Of a stretch of DNA of 64,000 nt, positions 21,801 to 31,030 are shown in pieces (positions within the stretch are counted from its first letter, which is position 1; every line of letters begins with the position of its first letter). The position numbers and the translations under genes were made by a program. This DNA comes from Pyropia yezoensis (taxonomy: Eukaryota; Rhodophyta; Bangiophyceae; Bangiales; Bangiaceae). The stretch lies in assembly GCA_009829735.1 (NCBI GenBank), contig CM020618.1, forward strand, positions 33,518,894-33,582,893. Direction: 5' to 3'. The notes under the pieces were generated by a model that saw only the letters and a list, made by a program, of their open reading frames with translations, was not told where the DNA came from and did no database searches.

Positions 21801-23150
21801 CGCACTGCCTGAGCCGCTCCCCCCGCCGCTGGTGACAACCTTGGGCACCACAGACTGAAGCGCAGACGCCAGCTGCTGCAATAGCTCGTACACGCTCTTC
21901 ACATCGTCGCCAGGTCCGACCGTGGAGGTCGTTGTCGCACTAGGCGCCAGAGTTGACAGACGGGGGGAAGCGCCAGCGGCACCGGCGTGGGTGCCCACGC
22001 CCGGCCTTGCCGCCGCGTCCGTCCCTGCAGCCGTGGCAGTCGCCGCACCAGCGCCTGCCGCCCCTGCCACGGCACCGTCGTCGGCCGCACGGGGCGCTTC
22101 CCACACTTCCAGCCCTTTCGGGCGCGAATCACCTCCCCGGACACCACCCACAACAGAGGGCACGTTCCCCCTCGCCCCTACAACCGAGTCTGGCTGGAAA
22201 CTCTGCTCCGCCACAAACGCATCAGCCGGCACGGCCACGCGCCCCCCCCCCGATTCGGCACCATGCGCAATGATAGACGCAGAGTCTCCCCGCGAGGGTG
22301 ATGCCCGAGGATCCAACGCCGGCGATGCGCTACGCCCGCCACCAGGCCCAGACCGGGGCGATGCCCCGGCGGCGGCGGTGCCTGCCGGCCTTGATGGAGC
22401 AGCAGTAGCGCGAACGCCACCAACCACCCCGTCCCGTCCGACACCGGCACCACCAACGCCACGCGTCGACGGCGGCGGGGAAGCACCGTCAGCTACAGTG
22501 GCGGGCACTATAGCACCAACCTTGTCACCACCAAGAGCATCGACCCGCCTCGACGCTACGGATCGTTCACGTGGCCGCTTCTCTGTTGCTGCACCAGCCG
22601 GTGACCGCGCCGACGCCCCGACGGCGGCGGCTGACGCCGGGGACGCAGGTGCGACGACTCCATCGCCCACTCCACCGATGGAGGCGCCCCCGGCCGTGCG
22701 GCGGCGCTTATGTGCAGACGCCATGGCCGCCGAGATGGCCGATGACTCAGACGCGGGCGCCACCGCCGGCCCAGCCCCTGACCCTGCGCCCGGCACGGCG
22801 GCAGCGGCCCCCGAACGAGGAGATGCCGCTGCCGCCGCCGCTGCCGCCGTCGCCGTCGCCACGTGTCCGTCCGGTGGCAATGACGCAGACGCAGCGGGCT
22901 GCGGCAGCGCAAGCGCAGAGGTGGAGACGGATGCGGCAGCGGGCGGAGCGGCTTCCGCACCGCCGGCACCCCGCGCGGGCGCCGCCGCTGTCGACGCGGC
23001 GCGCTTGCGTGCGGAGCGGGTGCGAGCAGCGGGGCTATGACTGTTCAGAGGGTCAGCACCGCCACTGCCATCGCGGGCGCCGTTGCTGCCACTGCCACCA
23101 CCGCCACCGCCACCGCCACCACCGCCACCGCCACCACTGCCATTGTCCAT
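15801..23150 (-). CDS. Giant FHA-domain AAA+ ATPase, plant-type (DAA1/MSP1-spastin group)
   Basis: Single exon of 2449 residues from the ATG at 23150. The frame stays open upstream, but this ATG starts a Gly-rich N-terminus. In order: about 480 residues of low complexity; an FHA domain (about 488-610, starting CWGNLL, with VGRGSRC), a phosphothreonine-binding fold; a disordered stretch; a block with FPYSYLSPELRDVL and LLVGPSGTETYQEKL as in plant relatives; a VGDRVRFVG segment; and a meiotic-clade AAA+ module near the C-terminus. That module has Walker A GPPGTGKT at 2108, Walker B VIFIDEVD at 2163 and the NRPFDLDDAVLRR sensor/arginine-finger region. Known plant homologues share this order but are about half as long. 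Substrate unknown; relatives remodel or extract membrane or microtubule proteins. The architecture strongly suggests an Archaeplastida host. Confidence 0.88.
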   Translation of the reverse strand: MDNGSGGGGGGGGGGGGGGSGSNGARDGSGGADPLNSHSPAARTRSARKRAASTAAAPARGAGGAEAAPPAAASVSTSALALPQPAASASLPPDGHVATATAAAAAAAASPRSGAAAAVPGAGSGAGPAVAPASESSAISAAMASAHKRRRTAGGASIGGVGDGVVAPASPASAAAVGASARSPAGAATEKRPRERSVASRRVDALGGDKVGAIVPATVADGASPPPSTRGVGGAGVGRDGVVGGVRATAAPSRPAGTAAAGASPRSGPGGGRSASPALDPRASPSRGDSASIIAHGAESGGGRVAVPADAFVAEQSFQPDSVVGARGNVPSVVGGVRGGDSRPKGLEVWEAPRAADDGAVAGAAGAGAATATAAGTDAAARPGVGTHAGAAGASPRLSTLAPSATTTSTVGPGDDVKSVYELLQQLASALQSVVPKVVTSGGGSGSGSADGSHTGGTSCAMVAAAAAAAASGGVIAVTKPPPPPRTCWGNLLSQTSSQANVSLKGLVFSVGRGSRCQLQLRDPSVSCIVLRLFPLQGRVIIESHSNSTLTSVDSKLLTKGSRMWLPDGAEVAITTSSARTYTYIFQNLLSSADAPDVPSTAGGAGLFSSVLPSGAGVSATSVDPPPLPMSTGGAGIAAGGAAGPFSPLASTGELSADGKFFVVKFPLLESSVKAAGAATAEAKTKAVDAVAPAAVVPNSATTDVTAAAAATVAAAIDDAVVSQEQPVVKRFASATGGSSAAAAASTALAKWLALEPPMSEFDKDAASLREEAQALMAKLSSTDGGWSQSATVVRLLELVKAIVTGQSAAAPPSTDAPPSTDSVTPQAPGSVTKPPGTPVAGAKAAGTPASKSASGDNEAQQPDGDTRAGVPARMPSKDKAAEQESDDMAVDSVATASMPSPAAAGVTAVPSSPVQAHPSLGGRRRTTGSATRDDPPSTPGASADFLGTPPPVGLSAGTGTPIDTDEAALLLGIAPPTSDGDGGKALATSAEGLAEKAKVQPPTLKDDAVLTAEVRAAGKALFKKSLAAGADNADLSLSNFPYSYLSPELRDVLIHTAYLHLHHPETAGRVSTSLSSFRPRMLLVGPSGTETYQEKLVRALASHLDSALAVVDLAALASESSSVSGSSGGSSAEPVDAIQDSGNAGSTPAGTNERTASLFPSSLDDDVMDVDGGAVATSSSDPTKEHASESADGDKPKQASVKGDDSAAADTKDEDAAMDTRTPAVEGAQPAARETPGVPPPATSGSAAVVAAPMTDTEAKATSSAPSPAAPTPAVAPLPSRAKPPVPPVVSPARPGLAAAVAAKASSGATGASVSTTAKTHAPSGTQATPPIAGTGEVKEKDAAADGAAAELSKSHKVNWAVPLDSEIPADKSASDADGDRGAFKVGDRVRFVGTVASSVLTRSPSSIAYKRAERRLRNRHAATSARRGGDSSPLPVLPPMPFLPPSLGDSAAGRSFLDDELQRALFMSGSATGPGFLRPRSSVRVVGIGNLGGAAGPGGPLYGAVGRVVLTFSGNARVGVRFDAPVTRGSNLGNRCEGTHGYFCRSSELEPEAAASTGSPTSAVPVSSISLLDAIVEAAGASLAVPDAPPLILYVRDADQLVAGGDDADAMASRLHAALLKLPPRVLVVGSMTSIDAVRSAASGASRPPSGSGAFGDLTRPSALAGLFFPRSGGSGTSLGTGSGRGDLSGMFNFNVLEQLTRMEERMDRGPIAGGAATGTGASATAAAPVPASVSLFPVRVPILPPLDEEKATVWRAEIDKDIAAGKRKVNQARLTDVLASVNMKCPDLDSVADEDISADTLTTDAVERVVAFAASIQLKSNALQAKRQARRRARAVDAAAATVTPAKDRPEEAAAAESVPPAAASPADARELPGTTDATLEEVPLEPEVLQASIDTAARSVSGQAASASAAAKLAADNAPMLTIEAGGAATSGDCDTAPVVGSEEDHAAKPSSPAPERTADAAESAGSAAASAPLTPSGAGSGKKTAATAASAGATAASSKPSPLILAAKAVAKGIRLFKSDRPDAEKSGRAASLRSVVTENDFEKRLLTDVVPAEELGVTFDSIGALDKVKETLHEIVMLPLQRPELFRRGNLAKPTKGVLLFGPPGTGKTMLAKAVATEAGANFMNVSLSSVASKWFGEGEKFVKAVFSLARKIAPSVIFIDEVDSMLGKRGEKRTEHEATRKMKNEFMSAWDGLRTRDSERVLVLGATNRPFDLDDAVLRRLPRRLLVDLPDAANRAKILKIITREEDLGPDVDLEALAALLHGYSGSDLRNLCIAAAYNPIRELLKAEKGKGSKAPKAAAPAARGGDAKATAVENCDKKAAVAEDGVAKAAAAVDSAGTDAVVVEVDGAAPAASVVPTDGYVSSDDSSDDEDPLRSVMLVPDEVPTPSLRPLSQSDFLKAKDEVSSSVSEDAVSIAELRKWGEEYGDGYGRGTKSKALTYFL

Positions 23151-23990
23151 GGAGCGGGCGCCAAAACGGTGATGACGGCTAGTCCAGGTGCTGCACGGAT
23201 GCCAGCACGGCCGACCGAGCCGTGCCGCGACGACGGATTCAAATATGGGGTGAAGAACTTGGGGCCGACGCTTGGGAACAGGGGGCGACGGCTCGGTGAA
23301 TTGGATGACGTAGAGAAGGTCGAACCGAGGGAAAGAGGAGACGCGGGGCCTCACACAAGTAACTCGTCAGCAAGGACCACACATGGGCGGCCCGCGATGT
23401 CCGCGTGACCGCCGCCACCTCCAGATGCTCGCCCACGCACGGGATCGACGGCCGGCGAGCTCCGCCACACTCAGCGGCAAGCAGTCAGCCAAGACGCGTA
23501 GCCAGCACCGCAGCTTCGCCGCAAGCGGGGACAGCACGAGGCCGCAGGCGAGCGAGGACTACGCCTCTGTGAGCTTGCGGCTGCAGCTCTTCGCCGGGAC
23601 ACGGCACGGCCAACGCGAACTCAGGCCCGGGGGAGGGCGGGACCGCAGCTGCTTGCACTGGGTCTACTGGTGACAGCTTGACACCGAATACCGAGATTTC
23701 ATTAAAGTAGTTAATTTGGGATACAAATACGTTGTGTACGTCTCGACGCTTCCTCCCGAATACGAGTCGTGCTGACGAGGCGCAGTAAATTCAGTCTGCG
23801 GGCGTCACAGGTGGCTGGGCAAGTGCGGCCTCACCAGCTCCGTGGGCTCTACGGCCGCTCGGCAACCATGAACGAGCCCACTAGGTAGATAGGTAGAAAC
23901 AAAGCACTTGTGGTCGTAGACGAAAAAAGGAGGCGAAAGAAAGAAAAACGAAAAAGCACGCTCACCCGTCTACCATGCTGCAGCCCCGAG
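23151..23990. other. 5' flank of the AAA+ gene and 3' flank of the Ca2+-ATPase gene
   Basis: The two minus-strand genes are 840 bp apart. No TATA box stands out. Short open frames have no recognisable content. Confidence 0.4.
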
Positions 23991-26900
23991 TCAAGGCGAG
24001 GGGGTATCCTCGTCGCTCGAGTCTACTCCCTTGACGGCAGCTGACCCAGGAGGGAGCCCTCCTCGCTGTACCACATTCACAAAAGCAACGGCGTGCACAA
24101 ACACCCGCAACCGCAAGCGGGCGGCATCGGCGTCGGCCAAAGGCGACGGCGGCGTGCGAGCACGAAGAGAGTTGATCTTTTCCAGGTTCCCATCGGTGGC
24201 CGCCACTTCGGCTGGTGTGGCGTCCAGGGGCCCCGTCGCGGCGCTCACAAATGGGCCCTCCTCAGCATTCATCCGATCACGGTCCTCCTGTTCCGCAGCC
24301 AGGTCTTCCATGCCCTTGCGTCGCCGAGCTGGCAGATGAAGTAGTTTCTCGAGCTTCGACATGGCCAGCGGGTCACCATCTTCAGGCCCAATGCACCATG
24401 AGAGCGGCCAGAGGCGGGCGAGGAAGCCCATCGGAAGGATGAGAGCGCCCAACACGATTGATGCAATCCACCCGCTGCCAGGTATGGTGACAATGCGGAT
24501 AGCGCGGCCAACCGACGTGCGACCGACCAGAAGCATAAGCAGCACCTGGATGACAACGGTCACAATGATGATGCTCACAAAGTAGTAGGACTTGAAGATG
24601 CCTGCGAAGATGTTCTTCTCAGTGATCCGACGTGCGTTGATCTCAGACGCAATCTGCATGAACACAAAGGTGTTGAAAATGATGGACGGGATGATCTTGT
24701 GACAGTCGTCGTCGTCCTCAGCGCAGGTAATGTCGAAGAGGCTGCCACCGGCAAACTGGAGCACCAGACAAACGGCCAGCTGGTAGATGGAGAGGAAGAT
24801 GATGTTGCGGTACATCCCCCGATTGATCAGGGGAGCAAACCGCCCAAACGGCTTCTGCTCCATCAAGTCAGCACGCGGCGGTTCAGTCGCCAGCGCCAGC
24901 GCACCCATCGAATCCATGATCATGTTCACCCACAGCAGGGGCACGGGGCCCAGCGGGAGCTCCTCGCCCGCGCAAGCCGAGATGAAGTTGAGCGACACGG
25001 CCACCACGTTGACAACCAACTGGAACTGAAGGAACTTGCGAATGGACCAATAGACGGAGCGGCCCCACAGCACGGCCTTGGCCATACTTCGGATGTTGTC
25101 GTCCAGGATAACAATGTCGCAAGCCTCCTTGGCCACCTCCGTACCAGCAAGACCAAGCGCAAAGCCCACATCGGCCTCCTTGAGGGCGGGGGCATCGTTC
25201 GTGCCGTCGCCCGTCACGGCCACCACCTCCCCCATACGCTTGTGCTGCTTGACCAGCGCCAGCTTGTCCGTGGGGGTGGACCGTGCCAGCACCTGGATTT
25301 TGATAGCCACCGCGTCAAGCTCCTCCTGGCTCATGTTGCGGAATGTTGGGCCATCCAACACCACACCCCCCTCATCCAAGATACCCGCTTCCCGCGCAAT
25401 GTAGCTGGCTGTGAGCACATTGTCGCCCGTCACCATCCGCACATTCACGCCGGCGCCCTTGAGAAGCCGCACAGCCTCGAGAGTCTCCGGGCGCACAGGA
25501 TCCTTGATGCCCACCACGCCCAGGAGAGTCAGATCCGTCTCGGGGGCCATGTCCCAAAACTGCTTGTCCTCCAGCGGCACGTCCACATCACGGTAGGCTA
25601 GCAAGAGCGTGCGCAGGCCTCGCTCAGCAAGGCGGTCCACATTTAGCAGCAGCGCCGCCCGGTCCTGCTCCGTAAAAGGCGCCACCCGACCGTCCAAGCC
25701 CAGCTGGTAGCTCAACAGTGGCGCCAGCATCTCGGGCGCACCCTTGGTGTGCAACCTCTGCACACCCGGCCGCCCGGGCAGGGCCGACGTACTGCTCATC
25801 CGCTTGCGGGTCGAGTCAAACAGCCAGATCCGCGTGGGCGGTGCCGCAACGCGCAGCGCGGCGTACGAGTAGCCCCATGAGTTGACCAGCTGCAGCAGTG
25901 CGCACTCGGTCTTGGAGCCCAGGTGTTCCACGATACCGTTGGGCTTCACCTGCAGGTTGGCCTGGCTGTTAACCGCCACAGAGACCGCAAACGTCTCGCG
26001 AAAGGCACGGGAAAGGCCCGACCCGTCGCCCGCACCGGCCACGTCGGCGACTGCAAACGGGGCACCCACCTCAACTACATCCCCGGTCGCAGCTGATGTG
26101 ATGGCCGTCGACTTGTCCACCCCAGACGGGTCCCGGGAAGCGGGCCCGTCGGTTTGATGCAGGAGTTTCGCCCCGCCGAGGACAGACTCCACGACAGTCA
26201 TCCGGTTGGCCGTCAGAGTGCCAGTCTTGTCGGCATTTAGCTGTGTCGCTGAGCCCATCGTCTCGCACGCCTCGAGCCGTCGCACCAGGTTCATGTCTTC
26301 CATCATCTTCTTCTGTGCAAACGCCAGACCGAGGGTAATCGCGAGAGGAAGGCCCTCGGGAATGGCCACCACCACAATCGTGACCGCGTCAATGAAAAAC
26401 TTGAGTACCTGGGTCCCGTCCCAGTCGCCATCCTGCGCCGACTCGATGATCCACCGCAGCATGGAGACTGAAAACGTCAACACCGCCATGACAATGCCAA
26501 TCTTGCCAATGTTCCACGCGAGGCGGTCCAGTCGTTTCTGCAGCGGTGTGTCGACCGGCTCCTCAATCAACTTGGACAAGATAATACCCCACTGAGAGTG
26601 CGTACCCGTGGCCACAACCACCAGGTGGCCCACGCCCTCAGAGATGGTGGTGCCCGACAGCAGAAACGGGTCCGCGTCCTCATCCTCGGGCCCCGTCCAC
26701 ACATCCTTGCTAATGTCAATGGGCTCCCCCGTCATGGCCGACTCGTTGGTCTTCAGCTTGGAAGCCTCGATCAGCACCCCGTCGGCGGCGAGCTTGTCCC
26801 CTGCCGCCACCTTGAGCACATCCCCCACCATCAGTGAATCCGCCGGGATGCTCACGGTCTCCCCTCCCCGACGGACCGTCACCTCATAGTTGTCCTTGAC

Positions 26901-27374
26901 GGAGTTGAGCTCCCGGAACTTGCGCTCCTTGCTGAAGTCAATCGACGCCTGCACCATGACCACCACAAACACGACCAGCACAATGGCAATGCCCTCGAGG
27001 TACCCGAACTCCGCCCGCTTGTCGGGCAGCGCCACGCCCAGGACAAGGGATACCACCGCTGCCACACACAGGATGATGATGGTCAGGTCCTTAAATGCGG
27101 CAAGGAGGAGGGAGAAGAAGGACTTTGGGTCGGGGTACACCAGCCGGTTGGTGCCAAACGCGGCGGCACGGGCAGCGAGGCTGCCCCCATCCTCGGCCAG
27201 CTCCTCCCGGCTCAGCCCGCCCGGCCCGGTGTGGAGTGCGTCGAGGAGGCCGTCCACGCCGCCAATCGACGCGAGCCACCCCGTATCCCGCGTCTCGATC
27301 ATGGACGCAAGGGCGGTCTGGGTCGCCCCGAAGTGGTGCTTCCGCGCCGCCCCCGTCTCCGCATCCCCGTCCAT
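23991..27374 (-). CDS. P-type Ca2+-transporting ATPase, type IIB (PMCA/ACA-like)
   Basis: Predicted calcium pump of 1127 residues without introns. It would use ATP to export Ca2+ from the cytosol through the plasma or vacuolar membrane. Visible marks: the actuator motif TGEP; the IPEGLPLAITLG membrane-4 calcium-site motif; the phosphorylation motif with Asp382 in DKTGTLT; MVTGDN; the hinge GDGTNDAPALKEADVG; and paired hydrophobic helices before and after, consistent with ten membrane spans. The segment before the catalytic Asp reads LNA, where most family members have CS. An Arg/Lys-rich patch near the C-terminus (LPARRRKG) could be regulatory. I chose the ATG at 27374 because the open frame upstream has no ATG. 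The next gene downstream on this strand is the AAA+ gene; no functional link is evident. Confidence 0.92.
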   Translation of the reverse strand: MDGDAETGAARKHHFGATQTALASMIETRDTGWLASIGGVDGLLDALHTGPGGLSREELAEDGGSLAARAAAFGTNRLVYPDPKSFFSLLLAAFKDLTIIILCVAAVVSLVLGVALPDKRAEFGYLEGIAIVLVVFVVVMVQASIDFSKERKFRELNSVKDNYEVTVRRGGETVSIPADSLMVGDVLKVAAGDKLAADGVLIEASKLKTNESAMTGEPIDISKDVWTGPEDEDADPFLLSGTTISEGVGHLVVVATGTHSQWGIILSKLIEEPVDTPLQKRLDRLAWNIGKIGIVMAVLTFSVSMLRWIIESAQDGDWDGTQVLKFFIDAVTIVVVAIPEGLPLAITLGLAFAQKKMMEDMNLVRRLEACETMGSATQLNADKTGTLTANRMTVVESVLGGAKLLHQTDGPASRDPSGVDKSTAITSAATGDVVEVGAPFAVADVAGAGDGSGLSRAFRETFAVSVAVNSQANLQVKPNGIVEHLGSKTECALLQLVNSWGYSYAALRVAAPPTRIWLFDSTRKRMSSTSALPGRPGVQRLHTKGAPEMLAPLLSYQLGLDGRVAPFTEQDRAALLLNVDRLAERGLRTLLLAYRDVDVPLEDKQFWDMAPETDLTLLGVVGIKDPVRPETLEAVRLLKGAGVNVRMVTGDNVLTASYIAREAGILDEGGVVLDGPTFRNMSQEELDAVAIKIQVLARSTPTDKLALVKQHKRMGEVVAVTGDGTNDAPALKEADVGFALGLAGTEVAKEACDIVILDDNIRSMAKAVLWGRSVYWSIRKFLQFQLVVNVVAVSLNFISACAGEELPLGPVPLLWVNMIMDSMGALALATEPPRADLMEQKPFGRFAPLINRGMYRNIIFLSIYQLAVCLVLQFAGGSLFDITCAEDDDDCHKIIPSIIFNTFVFMQIASEINARRITEKNIFAGIFKSYYFVSIIIVTVVIQVLLMLLVGRTSVGRAIRIVTIPGSGWIASIVLGALILPMGFLARLWPLSWCIGPEDGDPLAMSKLEKLLHLPARRRKGMEDLAAEQEDRDRMNAEEGPFVSAATGPLDATPAEVAATDGNLEKINSLRARTPPSPLADADAARLRLRVFVHAVAFVNVVQRGGLPPGSAAVKGVDSSDEDTPSP

Positions 27375-27690
27375 GGCGCCGGCCCCCCGACCGCCCGCCG
27401 CGCGCTCCCGCGCCGACAAACTAGGCACCGCCACCCACGCAGACAAAGGAGCAGCAGCTGTCGCTGCTGCTACTGCCGCCGCCACTCAGGCGTGGACGCC
27501 AATGGGCGCCGACCCCGCCGCCAGGCGAATGCGCCCGCAACGCTGCCCACACTTGCGGGCCGCCGTCGTCGGTCGGTCCACACTCCGCGCACTGCCCACC
27601 TCCCCTGCTCCCCCACCCGAACTCCCAGCCGGCGTTCGCAACACGTCCCGTGACCGCGCACCCCCCTCAACTCACACCCCCACTCCCCAC

Positions 27691-27716
27691 CCCCCCCCCC
27701 CCCCCCCCCCCCCCCC
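27691..27716. repeat. C26 homopolymer
   Basis: Twenty-six consecutive C on the plus strand, about 320 bp upstream of the Ca2+-ATPase start codon. On the gene's strand it is a G26 tract able to form G-quadruplex-like structures. Length may be affected by sequencing error. Confidence 0.85.
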
Positions 27717-28133
27717 GTTCCTCCCCCTATCCCACTCGACGACTGGTAGGAACAGCAACCGCAACGGCAGAAGCGGCAACCCCGACCCGCGCCCACCGCC
27801 CACCCGGCTGGCTGCCCGCCCGCCCGCCTGCCCGCCCGCGGCGTCCGGCACCCCCCCCCGCTCCCTGTGCGGCGGCGACGGACCCGCGGCAGTCAGGGCC
27901 CGTCGGCCCACCCGCTCCGCACCAGACACCGGTCTGAGCTTCCCCGCAATCGGCGGCGACCGCGCGCAGCCCGGCCACGTCGCGGCTCGCCGCCGGCCGC
28001 GGCCAACCCCCACCCCCCCCAACTCCCCCCAACTCCCCCACCACCAAACCCTTCACCCCCCCCGCCGCCGCCGCCGCCGCTGACCCTGCGCGCGCGCGGG
28101 CACGGCCCAGGCCAAAGGGTGGCGCGAACGGGA

Positions 28134-28134
<1 letters not shown>

Positions 28135-28203
<69 letters not shown>
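28135..28203. repeat. (CGG)23 perfect trinucleotide array
   Basis: Sixty-nine bases of uninterrupted CGG, about 760 bp upstream of the Ca2+-ATPase ATG. A repeat of this kind is prone to length change and hairpin or quadruplex formation. It is open in all frames, which explains the poly-Ala, poly-Gly and poly-Arg frames around it. Confidence 0.92.
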
Positions 28204-29900
28204 GAGCGAGAGAGCCCGTCGGCCAGGAGCACGCACCGCCTGTCGGCGAGCACACACTCAGCCGTGTGCGACCCCCCCCCCCCCTCCTTCGGCCCACCCC
28301 TCTCGCGGCCCACCCCTCTCGCGGCCCTCCCTCTCGCGGCGCGCGACCCCGCCGGCGCTCCTGGTGGGGGTGGGGGTCGGAACGAAATCGTCTGCAATGG
28401 CTGAATATCGACGGCGGCGCTTCTTTCCGCAGCAGCGTCGGCAGCCGCGCGGCCGCGCCGATTTCCCCCACAGGTGCGCAGCAGCCGAGTGGGGGGGGCA
28501 CACGCAGGGTGGGAGGGCGGACCGCGACGGAGAAGAAGCGCGCGGGGAGGAGAGGAGCACGGCGAAATGCAGGCCAGGGGAGTATGTATCCCCCCTTGGT
28601 CGGGCCCCCCCATCGGCTTCAATCAGGGTGTGAGGGATGCACGTGTGGCTGTGCTCCTCGATGCCTCTGCGCGCCCAAGGACAGGGGGGAGTGGGTGGCA
28701 TGGGTGGGCCATTGAGCGAAAGGCAAGCTGACGTCCCACGTGTGTGGCGTTCGAGGCGCTTGGGTGTCGGAATGAGGGCCACACAATGCAGTCTATTGGG
28801 TAGTGGTTCGCGGCTGACAGTTATGCAAAACTGCAGACGATCACCCATGTACAAACTGTACTGAGGACACGGGGGTAACAATGGGATCAGCAATCTAGTC
28901 TCACCGGCCACCTCTCGCCATCCGCACGGCGGACCCACCTCCGACTGCATCGTGCGGTGGTGACGGAATCTGTGTATTTGTTATGCGACGCGGCGGCGGC
29001 GCAGGCCTGCCGTTGGCTATTACACACCACCACACGCCGCGGCCACGGCAGAAGATCGTTGAATACTGTGCACAAGACGCAGCCTTGGCGCGCGTCAACG
29101 CGCCTGGGCGACGACAGGTCTGCCACCAGCTACGTCCTCCCAGCCAAGGGATATGGGAGGTTAATCTCGGCTCGCAATCGAACGGTTTGAGGGAGGGTAC
29201 ACGTACTGTACGGTGGCATGGCCTGTCGCACCGATCATTCGGCAATGGCCGCGTCCAGCTTATCACCACCGTGAGGCCCCGGGGGGGGAGCACACGGCGG
29301 CAAAGCCGGCACACGCTGGTTTTGCAGCCGTGCACTCTGGCGGGACACCCACAACTTGGCACCGCACGGATACGGCTGCGATCCAATCAGCGACGCCGGC
29401 GATCAGGTTAAGTGCAACACGGCAATGACCGCGTACCGTGCTTCACCACCACGGGGGCAGGGTGGAGGAGGGCGCTGACGGTGCGACGGGGCGTGTGTAC
29501 TGCACATACCTGCACAATGACCAACACAGCCTGTAGGGCTGCACGATGCAGCCTCGCAACACTATACGGATCAAGGGGTGCTGTTACGCATCCGGCACGA
29601 AGGCCTTGTCCCCCCCCCCCCGGGAGTCAACCAGTAGGTAGTGGGGCGGGCTGGCAGGCAGGGCCCGCCTCGATGTCGCGGCCGCCTCGCGCCCCAATCC
29701 CCGCCCGTGCGGCGCCCCGTGCGGCGAATTGCGCGTGGAGGCACGCGCGCCACGCCATGCCACTTGGGCAGGGGGGGGCACCTGCTGCCGCCTTTCTCGT
29801 CCTGGGCGCTGGCCTATTCGACTTCTCCGGCTGCGGCCCGCCTCCCACCGGGACCGCTCCGACCGCCGGTTGGGTGCCCCCCGAGCCCCCAGCACCCCTT

Positions 29901-29942
29901 CTGCCCCACGAGCAGCGGTGGCTACCGCTGTTCGTGGGGCAG
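29901..29942. repeat. 42-bp near-perfect palindrome
   Basis: Arms of 19 bp (29,901-29,919 and 29,924-29,942) match at 18 positions around a 4-nt loop; the one mismatch would be a G-T wobble in RNA. It starts CTGCCCCACGA. Isolated, not part of a recognised gene. Confidence 0.85.
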
Positions 29943-30790
29943 AGTGCGTGGCCATGGCCCGGTGGCCACCGCGCCGCCCGCCTGGCCGGGTGGCAGTCAA
30001 GGTGGTCGTCCCCGCCCGGCGTGCGCCGCCCACCCCTTCCTACCCGCCTTTGCATCCTTTGAGCGTGCGCTGAGCAAGGAACACCAAGTGGAGGGGGGGG
30101 GGGCGGAGAACGTGCAACAGAACAGAAGGGAGGAGGCAAGTGGGTGAGGCAAGGAACAGGTCGCCCCCGCGCCTGCAGCCGCCGTCTCTGGCGCCAAGGC
30201 ACCGAGGTGGACGCAGACGCTTTGGACGCTGCGTTCAGGCGCCCGATGGCGCGCCGCAGCCGCCACCGCCACAGCCTCGCCTCTCTGTGCGGCTCTTCCC
30301 CTTCCCGGGGCTTCCTGCACCCAACAGCGCGGCCGCTCTCCCAACGGTCGACGTGCGAGACTTTGGTCACGCCCCGCCCGCGGAGACCGCCGCGGGCGCC
30401 ACCGCCATGCCCGCGGCACCGCCCCGGCCGGCCGTCCACCCGCACCCGACGGACGCGCCGCGGGCGGCGCCGCCGGGGGTCTGTAGACACGGTGGCAGCC
30501 GGGACGGTTGACCCCACAGAGGCACCGGCGGTCAAGGGGTTGGGAGGTTCGGGGGTGGCACCAGCGGCGGCGGCAGCAGAGACGGCGAGCATACGGCGCG
30601 GGGCGGTGCGCGCGGCGTCGTGGGGTGAACGGTGGCAGCTGAGGTGGCGACGGTGGTGGAGGTGGTGGTGGTGGCGGCGGTGGTCATCGCGGCGGCAGCG
30701 GCAGCAGCGGCAGCAGCAGCCGTGTCGTCGGGCTTGGCCAAATAGTCCCACCGCTGCTCCCCCGCGGCGCGGCCAGGCCACCCCCTCCCC

Positions 30791-31030
30791 GTGGACACCC
30801 CGCGCGGCCGCTCCACCATTCCGAAAGGGGTGCCCGCCGTTCACATCTTGGGACACCCGAGACCCGCCGCCGGCGCCCACGGCCCGTCCCCCGCTAAGGC
30901 CGCCCGCCCCCTGTGGACGCCCCGCGCCCCCGCTTCACCACCCAGGGTGGGGTGGCCTCCGCCCACGGCGGGGGAGACCCAAAACCCGCCGCCGCCCATG
31001 ACCCGCCCCCCGCCGAGGAAGGGGTGTCTG
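30791..31030. repeat. Two tandem ~122-bp repeat units
   Basis: Two diverged adjacent copies share, in the same order, GTGGACRCCCCGCGC, a CACCA segment, a CCCACGGC segment and a run of CCCGCC blocks. The units start near 30,791 and 30,913. Confidence 0.5.

Larger units (their letters stand above)
27375..28203. other. 5' flank of the Ca2+-ATPase gene, simple-sequence rich
   Basis: Likely promoter and leader region of the pump gene. It is marked by a C26 run and a (CGG)23 array, annotated separately. Open frames on both strands are repeat-driven. Confidence 0.45.

Noticed and set aside
27867..28950. Long frames on both strands around the CGG array
   Set aside because: They exist because CGG repeats contain no stop in any frame; flanking sequence has no recognisable protein.
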